Below are positions 45,884 to 57,877 of a stretch of 64,000 bases of DNA, one piece after another. The DNA is from Malus domestica. Its lineage: Eukaryota > Streptophyta > Magnoliopsida > Rosales > Rosaceae. The stretch covers positions 32,108,001 to 32,172,000 of the forward strand of contig NC_091667.1 of NCBI RefSeq assembly GCF_042453785.1, read 5' to 3'. The notes under the pieces are model-generated. The model saw only the letters and a list, made by a program, of their open reading frames with translations. It was not told where the DNA came from and searched no databases. Numbering within the stretch: position 1 is the first letter of the stretch; each line of letters opens with the position of its first letter. The translations under genes and the position numbers were made by a program.

Positions 45884-48737
45884 TTACTTAAGGAAATGAT
45901 CCATTATATGGCGTATGACATCTTCACCTTCTATATGTACACTTTGATCTTTGACCTGTAAAATGTTCAGAGTGCATATTTGTTTCTTTAGCGTATGGTG
46001 TGAGCATGCGGGTGTGTGCGTGTGGGAGAGGGAGGGAGAGAGAGAGAAACCTGAATGACACTATGAGCAGAAAGTGTGTGCGTGTGGGAGAGGGAGGGAG
46101 AGAGAGAGAAACCTGAATGACACTATGAGCAGAAAATCTCCGTCTGCTGCTGTGGAAACTAACATCTACTTTTTCCCAAGACAGGCGAGATAGGCCTTTC
46201 AAAAGTTCCTCTGCACCAAACAAAGGTGTTAAGAAATAAATTATTTAGGGACAACCAATAATAAGCAAGCAACACACAGACGCAGACAGATACAAGAGCA
46301 ATGAAATGTAATAATAAAATGTAAGAAAATTAGCGATGTAACACAAGCAGAACAGCAACAAGCATAGACAACAACTTCTGTTTACACAGAATTCAACAAT
46401 ACTATTGAAAGTTGGTAGCAAAAGAGAAATGAGTTGTTAACCTTCAAGCTCGCCAGAGCCACCATCTTCTGCTGAAGCAGGCTCACACTGCTCAGCATCA
46501 TAGGCCTTGCAGTGTTCTTCATAAACAATATGCGGATATTTTTCGTCAACAGTATTTTCCCACTGATAAGCAAAAAAATCGAAAACTTTAAATGAAAATC
46601 AGAAAACCTGACCTTAAGATTACAATTATAAAACCATGCAGATGGCAATACCTTTGGAAGTTCGCTATTACGTCTAATACATGATGTTTTCCAGCCGACA
46701 ATATCTTTATAGCATTAATTATCGAAAACAAAATGTGAATAAGACATAAAAAATTGGAAAGGGTATAAATATGATCATAGAAAATAGGATACGGTCATAG
46801 CCCACGTTTGAATACACCACCCTCCGCTTAAAACTACGCAATGCAGACCTGTCAAACAAAAATCAAATGTCATTCTATAATCTATATGCATGAAATCTCA
46901 AGAAACTTTGAATCTCATATTTACGTTTGGAATATGGATGCAAGTAACATACATGAAATAACAACCATCACAATCTTCTATCATTCGTTTAAGCAGTGGA
47001 GGCTTCCCATCATCGTCATCATTAAGAAAAAGATGCCGACCTGTTCTCCTAAATATCAAATGAATAACCGCACTAGCAAGTCTTTCAAAGGCAGGTACAC
47101 CAAAGAGAAATGGCACCTACAGAAGGTGGATTAATTCATAAGTAAAAAGTGGCAAGTGCATATACCACCTAAGGACATAACATAAGATCACCCTAGCATC
47201 TTTCACTCCTGCTTAATTAAGCTTTTCAGTATATAAATCCACAGAATTTGACAAACCAATACAAGCCAAGAACTTACTTAAACTTGAGACGTTACAAAAC
47301 TCTAGGAATTCAAGTACATTGTGAACGATCAAGTGTTAAAGGAAATTGTGTTACCTGCTTGTTACCCCTTGATCCAAGATGAGGCGTGGCAACAGTAATA
47401 AAGTTCAAAGGCTCCAAGCCAGCTAATGTACTCCTTGCATCCTCTTCACATCCATCAGGAGATGAATGTTCCGTATTCTCACTTTTAGGTTCCGTATTGT
47501 CACTTTTAGGGGGACCGGGTCTATATAGCCTCCCAATTGCATATCTTGCCACTAATCCTCCAACAGAATGTCCAATAAATGAGATCTTTCGTAGATTAGG
47601 TTTTTTTCGAGTCAGTTCGATAACCTAAAATTGATAAACTTGGTTAGAAACAGCACAGAACAGGAAGTGGATACATCTTTTCGGGAATGAAAATAGATCC
47701 AATATATAAAAAAACACCAGGCAAAAAAAACCTCCTCTGCCAATCGCTCCCCCATTACATCCACACCATCTAGAGTCAGCCTAGAGCCATTCCGTTCACT
47801 ACCTGCAGCCGAATTTCAACCAAAATTAAGTAGATTGGACAATCATTATATTTTTTTTTACAAAAAATACCGACTGCAATAGATCACTTAGAACATTGCA
47901 CAAATTGGACATATAAAAGAACCAAAAATATAACAAACAATCGAGGGGATCAGAATCCAAAAAGCTCCAGCTTTGGACATATAAAAACAAATTGGATGCA
48001 CAACACAAAAGAACGTTCCTTACAATGAACAATAACTTTGTCTGGAAGTGTTTTAACAAATTGCTCCGCCCCAAACTTCCAATCCGCGGCACTGCACCAG
48101 CAAATGCAAAAACAACATTGTACAGAAATGAGAAACTACCGTACAAGAAACGGACCTGTTCAAATACTCAAAAATACAAATTGGAGGAGGTCATGCTCAA
48201 AATCTACTTTAACGTACACACAACCATAGGAGATACTTTCTGATTTCGCCAAATCAAACAACAAACTGCAATCTTTGCCCAATCAGAAAGCATACATTTG
48301 TTACTTAAATACAAACATCGTAACTACAAACCAAAAACAAAGTCTTGGTACAACTAACACAGATTTAGAACTACCAATTTAACTAAAGAAATCAAATTTA
48401 TCATAAATCGCTAAAAAAATCAAAATTCCCTATCACAGTAAGCATAATCACCCAAAACCCATCTCAATCTCTCGATAAATCAAGAAAATTTCAAAGTACA
48501 GCTAATCAAATCGTGATCAATGATTTTCACCCCAAAAAATTGAAAAATTGAAATTGAAAAGTCGTACGTTCCCATGATTCCATGGACCATGACAACGAGA
48601 TGATCAGCGGAGGAATATTCGGACTCCTTGGAGCTCCAAACGTAGCGACTCCCGGTAGCCGACTCCGACGAGCAGACACCGTTCTCTACGACGCCGTTTT
48701 CCATGGCTGCAGCTGACCGCCGTTCGGCCACGGGCAT
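45884..48737 (-). CDS. DUF676-type alpha/beta hydrolase (putative serine esterase/lipase)
   Basis: Ten exons on the minus strand: 48568-48737, 48024-48091, 47732-47802, 47355-47624, 46953-47116, 46793-46848, 46652-46704, 46442-46562, 46113-46210, 45884-45955. They sum to 1,143 bases, 380 residues plus stop, with consistent phases and GT-AG introns. HLVVMVHGIMG (46-56) is the oxyanion-side strand and loop. FIGHSVGGL holds the nucleophile Ser123 in a GxSxG elbow. Later conserved blocks are FITVATPHLGSRG, FLNDDDDGKPPLL and DVSFHSS, with IEGEDVIRHIMDHFL near the end; HSVIQ may supply the catalytic His. The substrate is unknown. The closest family is Arabidopsis At5g51180-like proteins (from memory). 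A second ATG at 48704 is an alternative start. A 62-bp duplication spans the donor of the ninth exon. Confidence 0.9.
46012..46135. repeat. 62-bp tandem duplication across a splice donor
   Basis: GTGTGTGCGTGTGGGAGAGG and the following bases through CTGAATGACACTATGAGCAG occur twice, 62 bases apart (the phrase starting CTGAATGAC is at 46051 and 46113). On the gene's strand this duplicates the last 20 or so bases of the ninth hydrolase exon together with its GT donor. Confidence 0.93.
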
Positions 48738-48924
48738 TGACTGAGAAAATTGGTGGCGGGACAGAGAGAATCGGACGCGATTGGGGAAGTCGGAGAGAGG
48801 CTGATGAAAAAGAAAGGAGGAGAGTTTTTATGTTGAGGGACGTCGGTCGGTGGTTGCGACAGTGAGAAATGACATGGAAAATTGTAAGAATCCTGAGACT
48901 GAAGGAAACTGACTTTTCACTCAA

Positions 48925-50603
48925 TATTTTAAAATTTTGAACCAGAAACTAATAATTATTATAATTATCTAAACTACGTATTAACAAAATTTTCTTCTCG
49001 TTTGAAAAAATTATAATAAAATAATTAATTTTATATCACAAAATAAAATAATGACGAGTGATATAATTGCTCACCTACTCTAATTTTAAAAAATAAAAAT
49101 GTAAAATTCTCTCCACTCCATTTTTTTCTCTTTCTACCTCTCACTCTCTCTTGCAGTGTTTCTTTTGTCAAACGATATATTTTGTTAGATTAGATATTAC
49201 ATTAACCGTTGACGGGGTTTAAATCCATTCTCTTTCAATGTTTCACATGCCTCTCTAACTTCTCTCTCCCATATATTAAAAAAAAACAAATAAAAACATA
49301 AAACCTGCTTCACACACAGTGTGTGATCTTAGGCTAATAATACTAATAAAAAATATAGAAATTCTCTTATGCGTACAGATTGTGTGCACATGGGTTGCAC
49401 ATGACTCGAATCAATTTAGTGACATCATAAAAATGATACTGCAAGTCTGCAACAATAACAATATGACACCATAATAACACTGTAATAACAACAATAAAAT
49501 CAGGTCATGTACAAAACCATAGCGGCGTCATACAATGTTGTTGAATTGTTTGGAGTATTATTATTGTGTCGTTATAGTATGTAGATTGTTATTGTTAAAA
49601 TGTCGTATGCCGTTATTAAATTGAGATGGGTGGGCAATAGAGGTAGGAAGAGGGGTTGCTGATGCACGAGCGTCAATTTTGGGTTTCAAATTTTCATCGG
49701 ATCAAATTTTGAGGGATAAAGAGGAGTGAATAAAACCTAGCTAAAAGAAAAGCAAATTCATAACACCACATTCCAAAATGAGTATGTTTGATTGGATTTC
49801 AAAAAGTGAGTAATTTTTATTTACCTTGAAAAAATAATCGTTTTAATCTTAATCGACATTTTAAAAGTCATCTACGGACGTCGCATGCATGAAAAATTAA
49901 GATGTGGGTTTATGCAATTTGTATTCTCTCCATATTGCGTTCGAGTTTGATATCTCTTTGTAAATTAGTCATTTACCAACATCAATTAAAATGCATGAAA
50001 ATTCCATTTATGTGTTTTTTACACGTTGTATGATTACGCGAAGCTCTAAACTAACCATTTGTTTAGTAATTTTATTATTATAAAATAGTAGACGGTTTCG
50101 TTAAGAATCTTAACTTAAGATTCGGGAACGCGTTGTTGCGGGAGAATTAAAGGTCGACAGGCACGCGGGCGAGGCAAGATTTGGCGATTTGGAAGTTGGG
50201 GGCGCTTTGGGAAAGTGTAAAGAGTCGGTTATAATTTGCTTACAATAATATACGACCTTCTTGTTCCTTGGAATTTTTTTTATAAGACCCACATTCAAAT
50301 ATAGCCATGACTGCTTAGGAAGTGAATAATGAGAACAACATGGGGTGTCTCAATGGTTAGGAACAAGTTTTAGATCTGTATTTTATACTTCACATTCTGT
50401 GTTGGGAATCGGTCATTATGAGACTAAAATGTCTTTGTAAATCTTTTCAGTCCTCAAAAGTGTGAACTGTTGCGGTGAAGCCAACTGATCATTAAAAAAA
50501 AACAAAAGGATAATGAGAATATAGGCGGGTATCACGGTACAATTATAATATGTTAATTAAAAAAAAGGATAATGAGAATATATATATATATATATATATA
50601 TAT
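48925..50603. other. Intergenic DNA upstream of the hydrolase
   Basis: Mostly AT-rich. A GC-richer island at 50110-50225 is open in both directions (minus frame LASPACLSTFNSPATT) and may be a gene fragment I do not recognise. At 50504-50582 a 59-bp tandem duplication (AAAAGGATAATGAGAATATA twice) leads into a TA microsatellite at 50579-50605. Confidence 0.5.
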
Positions 50604-50604
50604 A

Positions 50605-51368
50605 TGACTGACGGTAATCCATGCAGCACTCTGATTGCTTCCCGTGCTCAGTTGTCTAATCAAGATGGTACACCACCTTCGGATCCTACCAAATTTCCTC
50701 ATCTATTGGGTTCTCTCCAATATCTTACTCTGACTCGCCCAGACATTAAATATGCGGTTAATCATATCTCTTAGTTCATGTCTCGTTCGACTCAAACACA
50801 TCTCATTGCTGCTAAACACATCCTTCATTATGTTAAGAGTTCCTTGGACCAGGGGATCTCCTTCCGCCGCTCTTTGGGTCCTCCTTTACTACGCAGTTAT
50901 TCTGATGTTGATTGGGCTGGGTGTCCGAACACTCGTAAATCCACTTCCAGTTTTCTCATTTTCATGGCCCAAACTTGATCTCTTAGAGTTCAACCAAACA
51001 ACCCATAGTCTCTCTATCTAGTGTGGAATCTGAATATCGCACTTTGGCTCATGCTTGTGCCGAATTCATTTGGCTTTCATATATTCTTTGTGAGCTATGT
51101 TTTTCAATATCTTCACCCACTTTCTTATTTTGTGACAATCTCAGTACTACTTACATGGCTGCCAATCTTGTTTTTTATGCTCGGACAAAACATATGGAGC
51201 TTGATTATCATTTTGTTCGTGAAAGGGTGAAGTGGGTACTCACAAAGTCCAGTTTATTCCTTATGTTGATCAACCAATGGATGTTCTCACTAAAGGCCTC
51301 TCCAAGCCTCGCTTTGCATTTCTATGTTCCAAACTTGTTGCTCCAAGACCGCCAAGTTTTTTAGGGGC
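50605..51368 (+). pseudogene. Ty1/Copia reverse transcriptase - RNase H remnant
   Basis: Recognisable Copia polyprotein C-terminus: HLLGSLQYLTLTRPDIKYAV, AAKHILHYVKSSLDQGISF, SDVDWAGCPNTRKSTSSF, VESEYRTLAHACAEFIWL, FCDNLSTTYMAAN and ARTKHMELDYHFVRE. The reading frame is broken by stops (after VNHIS at 50772) and frameshifts (near 50975 and 51010), and the 5' part of the element is absent. Non-functional. Confidence 0.88.
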
Positions 51369-51514
51369 TGTTAGTGTAGGATAATCCTCTTAGTATTCTT
51401 ATGGACTAGGTTTTGTAAATTCCTACAGGCTTAGGTTTACTTGTACCCCAGGTCAATTGACTTGTATATATTTTGTATCTTTGTGAAATCAATTAATACA
51501 ATTACAATTCTACA
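51369..51514 (+). repeat. Copia 3' LTR remnant
   Basis: TGTTAGTGTAGGATAATCC starts right after the short purine-rich tract AGGGGC that follows the pol remnant. The segment runs to TTCTACA before a direct repeat of the left flank. It has TG...CA ends and is 146 bp, short for a Copia LTR. Confidence 0.6.
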
Positions 51515-52379
51515 ATATCACAGTACAATTGTAATATGTTAATCTTATTTATACAGCCTGGTATTACATGATCGATAACGTACATTAATCTTCCATGTTA
51601 AATGATATGCTAAAGTACAGTCGCAACCCAAAAAAATGCATAGTGAGAGTTCGAACTCATGTTGGGAGTTTTCTCACTTTCCACTTTTATAGAAAAAATG
51701 TGAAGAATTATTACTATTGTTAAAGGGAGCAATCTTCATATGTCCATGATTTTATTTACTTTTTAGACAATTAAATAAATTACAAGATAAAAATAAATGG
51801 AATGTGCGCAAATCATTTTCTTTGTTGAATCTCAATTCTCTACAGGTTGAAGTTGACTCTCCCTTCCCCCACTCCTAGCATGTGCAAATCGGAAACAAAT
51901 ACAACTCAACATGTTTTGCTTTGTGGATAGTGGAGAAATATCAGTTAGACTTTTTGATTATGATAGCTCTTACATTATATGTGAGAACACCAAAAATTTA
52001 TATTTTTATAAATGTGTTTTACGAATAACGTGGTCGGACATTCTTAATTATTATTTTTTTGGATAAAAAATGACAGGGAAGGGAGCTAGGTTGGCTAGGC
52101 TGACATGGCAATAGTTTTGACCTTGCTTGAAACTACAATTTGGTCCACTAGCATTGGATTTTCATATCCAAAAATTTTATGTAAAATGTGGCATGTCAAG
52201 GTGCAGCACTTATCCTCGTGCAACTAAACCGGGAAAACGACATCCAACATCGGTTGTTCACCATTATCATTTGTGCAGAATCGTGACCTGTATCTGTATG
52301 AATGTATTATCATAATCATTAGATTGCGATTTGATTTTCTGAATTATTATATTAGTTGAAGCTGTCTTGTTGAATTACT

Positions 52380-52615
52380 TTTGTAGTAAATTAACCTGAT
52401 GAACTATTCAAAATTTTCCAATTAACTCTTCACCGTCATATTTGTTGAAATTTCATTCTTTGCAGTCAAATACTGCCAAGTGATCAGCATGTGATTCACA
52501 CTTGACAGGTAAATTCGTGCTGGTGATGATAAAGTGGATGAAGCTCATCGAATATGGCGGTGAATGATTAATTAACTGATTCAAATAGTTTAAGGAGAGG
52601 TTGTTTACCAATAAA
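52380..52615. mobile_element. Foldback MITE family C, copy 3
   Basis: The left arm GTAAATTAACCTGATGAAC and CCAATTAACTCTTCACCGTC mirror the right arm GGCGGTGAATGATTAATTAAC and TTGTTTACCAATAAA. The centre (GCATGTGATTCACACTTGA) matches the intact version of the target site occupied at 16380. Confidence 0.65.
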
Positions 52616-52793
52616 ATAAGAGAAATGCCAACAACACTCTTAAATTGGGACCCTTAATTCCCGTGCCAACCTTATAAAATATTGTGTAAAAAACATAAAG
52701 TGAGTCCTATAGTGAGTCCTATACAGTAAGGAGAGTTCATGTTGCGTGACTTTCTCTTATATGAGTCTATTTTCTCTGACTTGACACACCTTT

Positions 52794-52865
52794 ACCTACT
52801 TGACTCAGTAGTTAGAGCATTTCTTTCATATGACGAGAGTCATTGGTTCAAAACAAATAGTAGTT
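52794..52865 (+). pseudogene. Degenerate tRNA-Met(CAU), plastid trnM-like
   Basis: A 72-nt cloverleaf-like stretch. The acceptor ACCTACT pairs at six of seven positions with AGTAGTT, the D-arm is ACTCAGTAGTTAGAGC, the anticodon CAT sits exactly at position 34-36 (52827-52829), and the T-arm is ATTGGTTCAAAACAAAT with a broken pair. The wording is close to the chloroplast elongator trnM gene as I remember it, with scattered substitutions. Best read as an old plastid-DNA insertion, not a working gene. Confidence 0.6.
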
Positions 52866-53722
52866 CATAAAGACTCAGACAGTTTCACTTTTGAGAGAGT
52901 TTTCTTAACTTTTCTCAAAAAATAGTTCAGAGATAAATTTGAATTGAAATAATAGTTGAGAAAGTCATAAGTTTACTCAATTATTAATCAATGATCAACC
53001 AAATGCCTTGGCACCACGTGTATGGCTTATGTAGATGCGATCCGTTGTAGTATGCCCTACCACCCAAGACGATTGAATTCATCTCAAGCCAACATAATTT
53101 TCAGTACTGTCCATTTTCGTACTGACGAGTAAATGTTCTTATTAGCTAGGCTAGGCAAAAATAAACTCCTCACCTAAAAAATAAAAACAGATAAGTTTAA
53201 CTACAATCCAAAAATTGTTGTCACAGTATTCTAAACTAATCGATCGTTGTCATGTGTAAAAAGTTGAAACAAGTAGCAATATTGGAGTAATTTGGGTTGG
53301 GCTACGAACAATGCCACTATAACACTGCCAGTACTTAAACTCTACATAGTTCATATTTTGAAATCCGTCATGTGGGTTTAGCAAGTCAATTTCATATGAG
53401 CACTAACTATAATTAGGATGCAATTGTGTCATTATCCCAAGCCTATCGAGCATCGTTAGAAAATGTTAAAATACAAAACAACGTTTAATTGATTTAGCAC
53501 ACTGTCATTGTGACGTCCAATGGGTACTAGTACTAATCCTCTGAAAGGAAAAACAAATAATAGGGAAAGGGCACCAATTTAATCGAACTGTTGGATGTTC
53601 CAACTGGAAGAAATGGAACATCCCAATGCTACATTAACACAGTACACAGAGGGAGCAAGGTAAACTGCTTAATTGTACATTCTACAAATTTTTACAACAA
53701 ACTCTGGAAAATTGCTACTGCC

Positions 53723-56700
53723 TCAATCATCCGAGCTATATTCGCTCGATTCAGGAAGAACGGCAACGGCAGCGCAGCAAAACAACTCTTTATCCTTCAG
53801 GAGAAGACAGCTTCCATCTGAATTCCATTTTAGATCAACTATGCTAAACTGTGGTTGCGGCGGGATACTCACACAGTAGGCACCACCAGGAGTCCACATG
53901 TACAGATGAGAACTTCCCGTGCAAACAACAAGACGAGTGCACGTAGGATCCCAAACTGCTGCACGAATAGGATCTTTCTGCACCAAGATAGCAGCGAGTT
54001 CAAGATGGCGTATGTCCCATATCCAGAGAATGCTTGGCATGCTATCATTGCGGGTACAGATATATTGGCTATTGTTGCTCCATGACATTAGACCTGCAGC
54101 AAAACCTCATACAATGAAATCCTGAACAATTTTGAGGCACCACCAAAGGATACTACGACCATTATTCAAACAAAATCCCTCACTAATACATGGAAAGTGA
54201 TATTATACAGTGTACCAAACCCCGTTCATCATTGGAAGAAATTTGCTGCCCATAAGGCTGATAGTACCCCCCACATCAACATCATCCAACCTCCAACCGG
54301 TTAAAATAATTCAATGGGATAAAAATATCGTTACGTGAAATCAATGAATAAAGGCAGCTGACACCGCTACCAAGGGATTCTGTCACATCTGATGACCTCA
54401 GTTGAGGACATTGAATGTTATCTGATAGCTAGGTCGTCTAAGTGCATCTTCTCTTATCTAATGTAAAGTGGCTAGAACATAAACCAGTTTGATTGTCTTC
54501 ATGTTTGACTGTTTACAAACTTTGTATTCATTTGCAACAGAGTACAAGAGGGAGCAAGGGCTTACCAATTCCTTGTTTGGGGTTAGGCTTGTCTACAGGA
54601 GGCTTCTGAAAAGGCAAACTGATGGGCATTTCTGTAACTTCGTATCTGACTCTGATGTGTCCTTCGGAAGCATCTACTTGAAATGAAACAAAAATCACGG
54701 AGGGAACAGAAAAGGGGATCAAATCAAATAAGTCTTGCATGTTAACAGAAGGATCCGTGATTCCCTGGCCAAAATGGGTAATTTATCTATCATGAAAAAC
54801 ACGGGCCACTGTGCTACACTCAAGAAGAAAGTAGAAGGCTAGTGCATGCAGACAAATAGTACAGCACATTATTTTCGTACTCTGATCACCTTTTATAAGT
54901 TAAAAGGAACCGTACCAACATGGCAACATCATGCTTACCATTATTGCCTTCTGCAAAATCATCACTTATACTTAGCTCAGACATATCAAGTAGCAGTGGC
55001 TCATCTACTTCCTGGCATTTAGACATTAAGGGGGTGAGAAATCTTCCAATAAACTAAAAGAACATGATATCTGCCTATCTCAAATATTAACAAGCAATAA
55101 CCTTAAACACGGCAGCACAGCAGGGAGCACGGACAGTAGATAGATGCATAAATTCAGCAAAAGTCTTCCAAGTCAAGTGATTCAAAACCCGCAACATCTG
55201 GTCATAACTACCCACTGCTAGAAACTGGCCACATGGAGACCATGAAACACTTTTTACGCCCAATGCACTTTCGTATGCTTGATACTTATATAGGCACCTC
55301 CCATCCGGCGAGTATATTAGAACCTGTATCAAACCACACCATGAGCTTTTTCAAACTAAACCATGATATAACTACTGCAAATCTTTGTGCCTCAACAAAG
55401 ACAAAAGAAATCAAGTTCTAACCTTATAGTCTAGAGGCGAATCCCATATCACAATTGCACTGTCATCTGGTGACCATTCAATATCGGCCAAGTCCAATGT
55501 GTCCACAGCAAATACACCCATTATTTCCCATGTATGACAGGATAGAAGATTAATATAGTCCTTGCAGTCACGCCTTGTGCAAATTGCAGCAAATTGCCCA
55601 TCTTTGGTAAAAGAAACTCCCTTGGAAGGATGCTTTGGCCATTGCACATGTACACATGCTGTGTTTAACAGCGACCAAACTGTTAACCGCAGTTGGAAGT
55701 CTGATGTGGTAAGTATGTGACGGCTATCTGGGCTCCACCTAGCATAGGCAATACCGGCAGGACCTTCATCTATTTTGCATGTCCATTCAGGTTGGGCTAG
55801 TGACCATGCTTGTATCATTGGTCTTTTATATAGACCACAAAGAATGTATTCAGAATCAAGAGCCCATTCGATATAGCTTATCTTATCCAAACATGAAAAC
55901 AACTGCACAACCTGCATTAGAAATGACATATAATTATAAATCAGACAACTTACTTTCTAGATAAACGAAATGGAGTTCAGTAATTCAAATTTGAAGTCAG
56001 AAATATATTGTTGCAAAAAAAGCCATATGCTTTGGAAGAAGCTTGTACAGTTTGGGAAGGGGTTTTGATTGATCAAAAAGAAGAATCTACTTCAACCGAT
56101 TTGAGCGAGCGGTCTTTCTCCCAACGAAATACAGCACTGCATGTGAAGAATGCAGAAACCTGTTTCAACCATTTTTCGCTACTGCTTGTGTTGATAGATG
56201 AAACTCGGGAAGGAGTAAATGCAAAGCTTAACCTTTGGAGAGAAGTGTCGGAATCTAAAGGTCTTTGCCTAAGCCGATCAACAACAACAAAGCCTTTTCC
56301 CACTAAGTGGGGTCAGCTATAATATATGGAGTGCAAATTCAGTGCAAATGGAGGCCAAAATGAGTTAACGGTGAGGATCGGAAATCAGGAAGTACCAAAG
56401 AGCGACCGCTTTCGCTACCTAGGATCTATCTTGCAAAAGAACGGAGAATTAGATGGAGACCTCAACCATAGAATACAAGCTGGATGGATGAAGTGGAAGA
56501 GTGCATCCGACATGTTCTGTGACCACCGTATGGTACTGAAGCTCAAGAGAAAATTTTATAGGACGGCAATAAGGCCGGCGATGCTGTATGACACAGAATG
56601 TTGGGAGGTGAAGCATCAACACCTACATAAAATGAGTGTAGCGGAGATGAGGATGCTTCGTTGGATGTGTAGGTACACGAGAAAGGATAAGATTAGAAAT

Positions 56701-57877
56701 GAGGATATCCAAGGTAAAGTAGGAGTAGCCGAAATTGAAAAAAATATGAGAGAAAATCGGTTACGGTGGTTTGGACATGTGCAAAAAAGGCCTACTGATG
56801 CTCTAGTTAGAAGATGCAACTACGGGACAGAGGTCCAGGGCCGAAGGGGTAGAGGAAGACCTAAGAAAACTTTGGAAGAGACTCTAAGAAAAGACTTAGA
56901 GTACTTGGATCTAACAGAGGACATGACACAAAACCGAGCGCAATGGCGTTCTAAGATTCATATAGCCGATCCCACTTAGTGGGAAAAGGCTTTGTTGTTG
57001 TTGTTGCTGCTGCTTGTGTTCAAACCCTTGAAGGTAAACTGTTCCTCTACAAGGTCCAAAACCTTATAACTGCTTATGAACCCTACCGTACAATTTCTTC
57101 CCACGGTAAAAGAGTAAACAGATCAGAATGGAGCATTACTCTATGGATTAGTTTACTTCAAATTACGGTTGAAATCTTCGGTCTATATAAACTCTCTATG
57201 TGTAAGAAACATGGAGATCAATATCCTCAGATTTTCAAAGTTTTTCTCTGACAAAACAATATTTCATGATTTCCACTATCGCCGTTGCACAAGCTCCTAA
57301 ACACTACTTTAAGATCATTCAAATTTCATGAATACATAGCGGTCCAACATTTGCTTTGAATCGCATGGCGAAAAACACACACTGAGACTATTGTGATCCC
57401 TGATCAGATCATCGGCATTAAATTAAGTTCTACTGTAAATGAAGAACAAAATTTAACTTCTTTTCAAATTTCTCAGCAACCAAACAGATTACAGCATACT
57501 GAAGCTACAACACTACATCTTGTTGGTCAACAGCTAAATGCAACGGCTGAGATCTACAGAAATTTAACTATGTAAATGCCAAACCCAATCGTGCCAGCTC
57601 AATTGCGCACCATATGGTTGATTTTGTAAATGCAGAGAGATAAATGATAAGTGAACAAATTAGGACATGTGGAACTTCATTTTCCTGGCATTTTCTCGGC
57701 AACCAAACAGAGCAGGAAATAAATTTACTAAATTCAAAAAGCAAAAGGATAATAGCAAACCTTAAAAGAAAGAGTGTCGCGAATGACGAGGCGGTAGTCG
57801 ACGGCGACGGCAATGTAGCGAGCATTAGGCGAGAAGCAACAAGGACCGGTCTGCTTGTAAGCCTCTGTAAACTCCAT
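53723..57877 (-). CDS. WRAP73-like WD40 repeat protein
   Basis: Six exons on the minus strand: 57761-57877, 55423-55911, 55102-55323, 54939-55011, 54566-54676, 53723-54093. They sum to 1,383 bases, 460 residues plus stop, with closed phases and GT-AG introns. The N-terminus MEFTEAYKQTGPCCFSPNA and WD-type blocks (IEWALDSEYILCG, ARWSPDSRHILTTS, IEWSPDDSAIVIWDSP, VSWSPCGQFLAVGSYD, AVWDPTCTRLVVCTG, LKWNSDGSCLLLKDKE) match the WRAP73/WDR8 family, which is also about 460 residues in animals. In animals and fission yeast this protein helps anchor microtubule minus ends at centrosomes or spindle poles. A microtubule-related role in plants is inferred. Intron 1 (1.85 kb) carries an RTE insertion in antisense orientation. 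Confidence 0.92.
56193..57009 (+). mobile_element. 5'-truncated RTE-type LINE in intron 1 of the WRAP73-like gene
   Basis: An 817-bp insertion flanked by an 11-base direct repeat CTGCTTGTGTT (56182-56192 and 57010-57020). It encodes the end of an RTE reverse transcriptase: DETREGVNAKLNLWREV, then RFRYLGSILQKNGELDGD, KFYRTAIRPAMLY, EMRMLRWMCRYTRKDKIRNE, RENRLRWFGHVQKRP and RGRGRPKKTLEETLRKDL. It ends with CCCACTTAGTGGG and a TTG-repeat tail. The ORF is interrupted at 56279-56322 by an inverted copy of the element's own 3' end, which adds an in-frame stop. Truncated and defective. Confidence 0.9.

Larger units (their letters stand above)
51515..53722. other. Intergenic DNA between the Copia remnant and the WRAP73-like gene
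   Basis: AT-rich, with no supportable gene. It holds a family C MITE and a degenerate tRNA-like sequence (listed separately). The last 100-200 bases are presumably the 3' untranslated region of the minus-strand WD40 gene. Confidence 0.55.

Noticed and set aside
50341-50500. Second SINE suggested by a CTCAATGGTTAGG box A-like phrase
   Set aside because: No box B, poly-A end or target duplication could be found.
56008-56322. 104-codon ORF as an extra exon of a host gene
   Set aside because: Its second half is RTE coding sequence followed by an inverted RTE tail; its first half is intronic sequence on the wrong strand for the host gene.
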